From positions 1 to 8,482 of the forward strand of contig CANHVX010000036.1 in NCBI GenBank assembly GCA_947464215.1: a stretch of DNA of 8,482 nucleotides. The letters are read 5' to 3'. Shown here in pieces: positions 6,262 to 8,482 of this stretch. The stretch comes from Pseudomonadaceae bacterium (GTDB taxonomy: Bacteria > Pseudomonadota > Alphaproteobacteria > UBA2136 > UBA6156). Position numbers and translations under genes: made by a program. Positions within the stretch are counted from its first letter, which is position 1. Each line of letters begins with the position of its first letter. Under the pieces are notes generated by a model. That model worked only from the letters and a program-made list of their open reading frames with translations. It was not told where the DNA came from and searched no databases.

Positions 6262-6290
6262 ATGTTAGCAAGAATAGATATAAAAACCAA
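6262..6290 (-). promoter_or_regulatory. Candidate phaC promoter, predicted leaderless
   Basis: On the minus strand TTGGTT (6290-6285) and TAACAT (6267-6262) are spaced by 17 bases. Six bases after the -10 comes the ATG at 6255, so a start at the usual distance would give an mRNA with no leader. This fits the lack of a ribosome-binding site. It fills nearly all of the 37-base gap to phaR and would be a natural target for PhaR. On the plus strand a TATAAA at 6279-6284 could be the phaR -10, but no -35 is visible. Confidence 0.4.
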
Positions 6291-6292
6291 GA

Positions 6293-6862
6293 TTGGGCCG
6301 CTCCGTGCAAGCCTCCATTCAGCCCATTATTATTAAAAAGTATGCCAATCGGCGCCTTTATAATACCGAAACAAGCACCTACATCACCCAGGCCGATCTT
6401 GCGCTGCTCATCCGCTTGGGCCGTGAGGTCGAGGTGGTCGACGCCAAAACCGGGCAAGACCTCACCCGTCAAACCCTGGCGCAAATCATTCTGGAAGAGG
6501 AGGCCAAAGGGGCTTCGGTGCTGCCGGTCAATTTCATGCGCCAACTGATAGGCTTTTACGATAACTCCATGCAGACAATCCTGCCCCATTATCTCGATAT
6601 GGTGATGGATGTGTTTAAACAGAACCAGCAGCGCATGAAGGATGAAACCAACCGCACGTTGGGCAATTTTAGCCCGTTTGTGCAGCTGGAGGCGATGCAG
6701 AATATGCAGCGCCAACAACTCGAGCAGATGCAGCATGTGATGGGGATGTTCAATCCGTTTTTGCGGAATATGCAAAAGTCAGAAAGTCCAACGAACGAGG
6801 CCGAAAAAGCGGCGCGCATTGCCGCCCTTGAGGCTGAATTGGCCAAGCTGAAGGCCAAGTAG
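6293..6862 (+). CDS. phaR: Polyhydroxyalkanoate synthesis repressor PhaR
   Basis: A 189-residue protein with the PhaR N-terminal domain: IIIKKYANRRLYNTETSTYI (12-31), VVDAKTGQDLTRQTLAQIIL (48-67) and LPVNFMRQLIGFYDNSMQ (77-94). A PHB-accumulation segment with methionine/glutamine-rich amphipathic helix follows (95-160) and a short A/E/K-rich coiled coil ends the protein (168-189). Proteins of this family bind both PHA granules and the promoters of granule-associated genes, repressing them until polymer forms. Divergence from the phaC-like gene supports control of that operon and of itself. The longest frame begins with TTG at 6293; GTG at 6305 (protein starting MQASIQP) gives an N terminus of more usual length and may be the real start. 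Neither has a ribosome-binding site. The stop lies 14 bases from the convergent glycosylase end. Confidence 0.92.
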   Translation: MGRSVQASIQPIIIKKYANRRLYNTETSTYITQADLALLIRLGREVEVVDAKTGQDLTRQTLAQIILEEEAKGASVLPVNFMRQLIGFYDNSMQTILPHYLDMVMDVFKQNQQRMKDETNRTLGNFSPFVQLEAMQNMQRQQLEQMQHVMGMFNPFLRNMQKSESPTNEAEKAARIAALEAELAKLKAK

Positions 6863-6876
6863 CTGCGTAGTCCGGG

Positions 6877-7545
6877 TTAGTAATGAACCTCGTGCGGGTC
6901 TAGGCTGCGCCAGAGGTACCATACAGCCACCGAGGCATAGGGGGCCCAGTGGCGGGTTGCCTGGCCTTGAACCTTTGTGGCAAGCGCTTTTTGGCGCGCG
7001 GGGCCAACAAGTTGGCTCAGGCCGCGCGGCGCGTAAGCTTTTTCATAGGCATTCAGCAAGCCAAGGTCGCCGAGCGGCAACACATTGGGGCGCTGCAGAG
7101 AAAACATCAGAAACATATGGGCGGTCCATACCCCCACCCCCGAGAGTTGGGTCAATTCGGCAATCACGGCATCGTCATCCCAGGTTGGCCACAGCGAGGG
7201 GCTGAGGCGCTGGTGGGCAAAGGCCTCGGCAATGCCCATCATGTAGCGTAGTTTTTGCTGGCTTAAGCCGCAGGCCCGCAACGCATCGGCAGGGCAGGCC
7301 AACACGCGCTGTGGGTTAAATTCGGGCCCAATAGCCGCCCGAAAACGCCCCCAAATGCTGTCGGCAGCCTTCACCGAGATTTGTTGCCCCACAATCGCCC
7401 GCAGCAGGGTTTCGAAGGGCGAGGCATGTGGAGGTTCAAAATGGCGCCGTGGGTAGCGGTCAATCAGCTCCGCCAGAACCGGGTCGCGCTGGGCCAGATG
7501 CAGGCAGGCCGCAGGCCAGATGCGGGCATGGTCATCCATGGGCAT
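6877..7545 (-). CDS. DNA-3-methyladenine glycosylase II, AlkA-type HhH-GPD protein
   Basis: With this start the protein has 222 residues, typical of short AlkA-like base-excision glycosylases that remove alkylated purines from DNA. Seen in order: an N-terminal helix region DPVLAELIDRYP; PFETLLRAIVGQQISVKAAD, the family's strongly conserved helix pair; CGLSQQKLRYM; the helix-hairpin-helix LTQLSGVGVWTAHMFLMF; and the catalytic aspartate in VLPLGDLGLLNAY (D160 here). No Cys cluster for an iron-sulphur centre is visible, unlike Nth/MutY. The frame stays open to 7593, but that start would overlap kdsB by 62 bases. ATG 7545 or 7539 gives an overlap of 14 or 8 bases, suggesting translational coupling to kdsB. 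No ribosome-binding site separates these two choices. Confidence 0.88.
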   Translation of the reverse strand: MPMDDHARIWPAACLHLAQRDPVLAELIDRYPRRHFEPPHASPFETLLRAIVGQQISVKAADSIWGRFRAAIGPEFNPQRVLACPADALRACGLSQQKLRYMMGIAEAFAHQRLSPSLWPTWDDDAVIAELTQLSGVGVWTAHMFLMFSLQRPNVLPLGDLGLLNAYEKAYAPRGLSQLVGPARQKALATKVQGQATRHWAPYASVAVWYLWRSLDPHEVHY

Positions 7546-8281
7546 TTGTGCCAAGCAAGCCGAGGGCCGCCTCAAGGTCGGCGGGCGTATCAACCCCGAT
7601 CGGTTCGTGGTGTGTCACAATCACGTGGTAATGCAACCCCAGCTCAAGGCCACGCAATTGCTCAAGTTTTTCTATATTTTCAAGGCGTCCTTCACCGCTT
7701 TCAATGTAGCGCTTTAAGGCGTCGTAGCGGTATCCATAAAACCCGATGTGCCGCAGCATGGTGGGCGCCCCATGGGGGATAGGGCTGCGCGAGAAGTAGA
7801 GGGCACGCCCCTGGCGGGTTGTCACCACTTTCACTTTGGTGGGGTTATTTATGTCGGCGGGGTTGGAAATCTCGTGGGCAAAGGTCACAACGTCAATGGC
7901 GGGGTTGGCGGCAAAGGCATCAAGCGTGTGTTGCAACAGCTCGGGTGGAAGCAAAGGCTCGTCGCCTTGGGCATTAATGATAATGTCGGGCTGTGGCACG
8001 CCTTGTGCCATCAGGCGCTGCACGCCCTGCCAGATACGCTCCGAGCCATTGGGCAGGGCGGTATCGGTGAGGATCGCGCGGCCCCCATGGGCAAGCACGG
8101 TATCGGCAATAATGGCATCGCCGGCGGCCACATACACATCACCCACCTTGGCTTTTTCGGCCTGATGAATAACCCGCACAACCATGGGTAGCCCATGCAT
8201 ATCGGCCAGGGGCTTGTTGGGGAAACGGGTGCTGGCCATGCGGCTTGGGATCATAACCAAGGTGCGAAGAGAGGATGTCAT
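7532..8281 (-). CDS. kdsB: 3-deoxy-manno-octulosonate cytidylyltransferase (CMP-Kdo synthetase)
   Basis: A 249-residue protein, the normal KdsB length. It joins CTP and Kdo to give CMP-Kdo, the activated sugar for the inner core of lipopolysaccharide, in the cytosol. Family motifs are clear: the nucleotide-binding IPSRMASTRFPNKPL (11-25), NGSER (78-82) in the place of the usual SGTDR, INAQGDEPLL (102-111) with metal-binding D107, HIGFYGYRYDAL, ENIEKLEQLRGLELG and the C-terminal GVDTPADLE. The ATG has a good GAAAGG ribosome-binding site (8293-8288) six bases upstream. It lies 26 bases after the unknown upstream gene and overlaps the glycosylase gene, so the three probably share a transcript whose promoter is outside the window. 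Confidence 0.95.
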   Translation of the reverse strand: MTSSLRTLVMIPSRMASTRFPNKPLADMHGLPMVVRVIHQAEKAKVGDVYVAAGDAIIADTVLAHGGRAILTDTALPNGSERIWQGVQRLMAQGVPQPDIIINAQGDEPLLPPELLQHTLDAFAANPAIDVVTFAHEISNPADINNPTKVKVVTTRQGRALYFSRSPIPHGAPTMLRHIGFYGYRYDALKRYIESGEGRLENIEKLEQLRGLELGLHYHVIVTHHEPIGVDTPADLEAALGLLGTNAHG

Positions 8282-8307
8282 AAGAGACCTTTCGTAACGG
8301 GTGGGGG

Positions 8308-8482
8308 TTAGTTTTTGCGGGTGGCGGTAAAGGTGCCAAAGGCCGTCTGCGCAATAATTTGCACAGGGGTGAGCATGTTGGCGTTTTGTTGAAGTTTAAC
8401 AATCCATGCCCCTTTGCCAAATTTTCCATTAATATCTTGGGTTTTTAAGGAGACACGCCAAACGGCGGTTGGTATTCCTTGC
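8308..8482 (-). CDS. C-terminal fragment of an unknown protein, cut by window edge
   Basis: The last 57 residues of a minus-strand frame are present, ending in TAA at 8308-8310; the rest lies beyond 8482. The piece contains AVWRVSLKTQDINGKFGKGAW, a strand WIVKLQQNANMLTPVQIIAQ and an end AFGTFTATRKN, suggesting a beta-rich fold. I do not recognise the family. Support for a real gene is the open frame to the edge, its position 26 bases upstream of kdsB on the same strand, and the absence of another gene there. No function is proposed. Confidence 0.5.
   Translation of the reverse strand, partial: QGIPTAVWRVSLKTQDINGKFGKGAWIVKLQQNANMLTPVQIIAQTAFGTFTATRKN

Noticed and set aside
8139..8429. Minus-strand frame of 96 codons overlapping the kdsB start
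   Set aside because: It runs in a different frame from kdsB across its clear N-terminal motifs and gives a proline/arginine-rich product; it is a shadow frame.

Overview
The window looks like chromosomal DNA of an alphaproteobacterium. Four things point there: a PhaR-type polyhydroxyalkanoate (PHA) regulator beside PHA genes, the RmuC subtype, the LPS gene kdsB (so a Gram-negative envelope), and a GloB-like gene divergent from a small methyltransferase, a pairing I recall from this class. Genes are tightly packed. I see no insertion sequence, phage gene, CRISPR array or integrase. No stretch over about 300 bases lacks a gene; the longest, 63-299, holds a tRNA promoter and the leader of the first protein gene.

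Layout. 1-62 (-): tRNA-Val(CAC), 3' end outside the window. 300-911 (+): exported redoxin-family protein, closed by a clear terminator at 930-953. 968-2155 (+): rmuC. 2152-2775 (-): degenerate methyltransferase-like protein, meeting rmuC tail to tail. 2837-3376 (+): GloB-like metallo-beta-lactamase-fold protein that has lost its metal ligands. 3440-6255 (-): a PHA cluster read phaC-like synthase, then a PQ-loop membrane protein, then the phaA thiolase. 6293-6862 (+): phaR, divergent from the synthase. 6877-8482 (-): unknown gene (C-terminal end only), kdsB and an AlkA-type DNA glycosylase in one apparent operon.

How the genes work together. PhaA condenses acetyl-CoA to acetoacetyl-CoA, the synthase polymerises hydroxyacyl-CoA, and PhaR probably controls the divergent promoter according to granule load. 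The reductase PhaB and a PhaE-type synthase partner are not in the window. RmuC and the glycosylase concern DNA maintenance; KdsB activates Kdo for LPS.

The most unusual part is 2152-3376. Both members of a divergent pair look eroded: the hydrolase has lost every recognisable metal-binding residue, and the methyltransferase has a weak SAM motif and an apparent N-terminal frameshift. A perfect 13-nt palindrome lies between them. Second is the PQ-loop membrane protein inside the PHA operon. No wholly new multi-gene system is evident.
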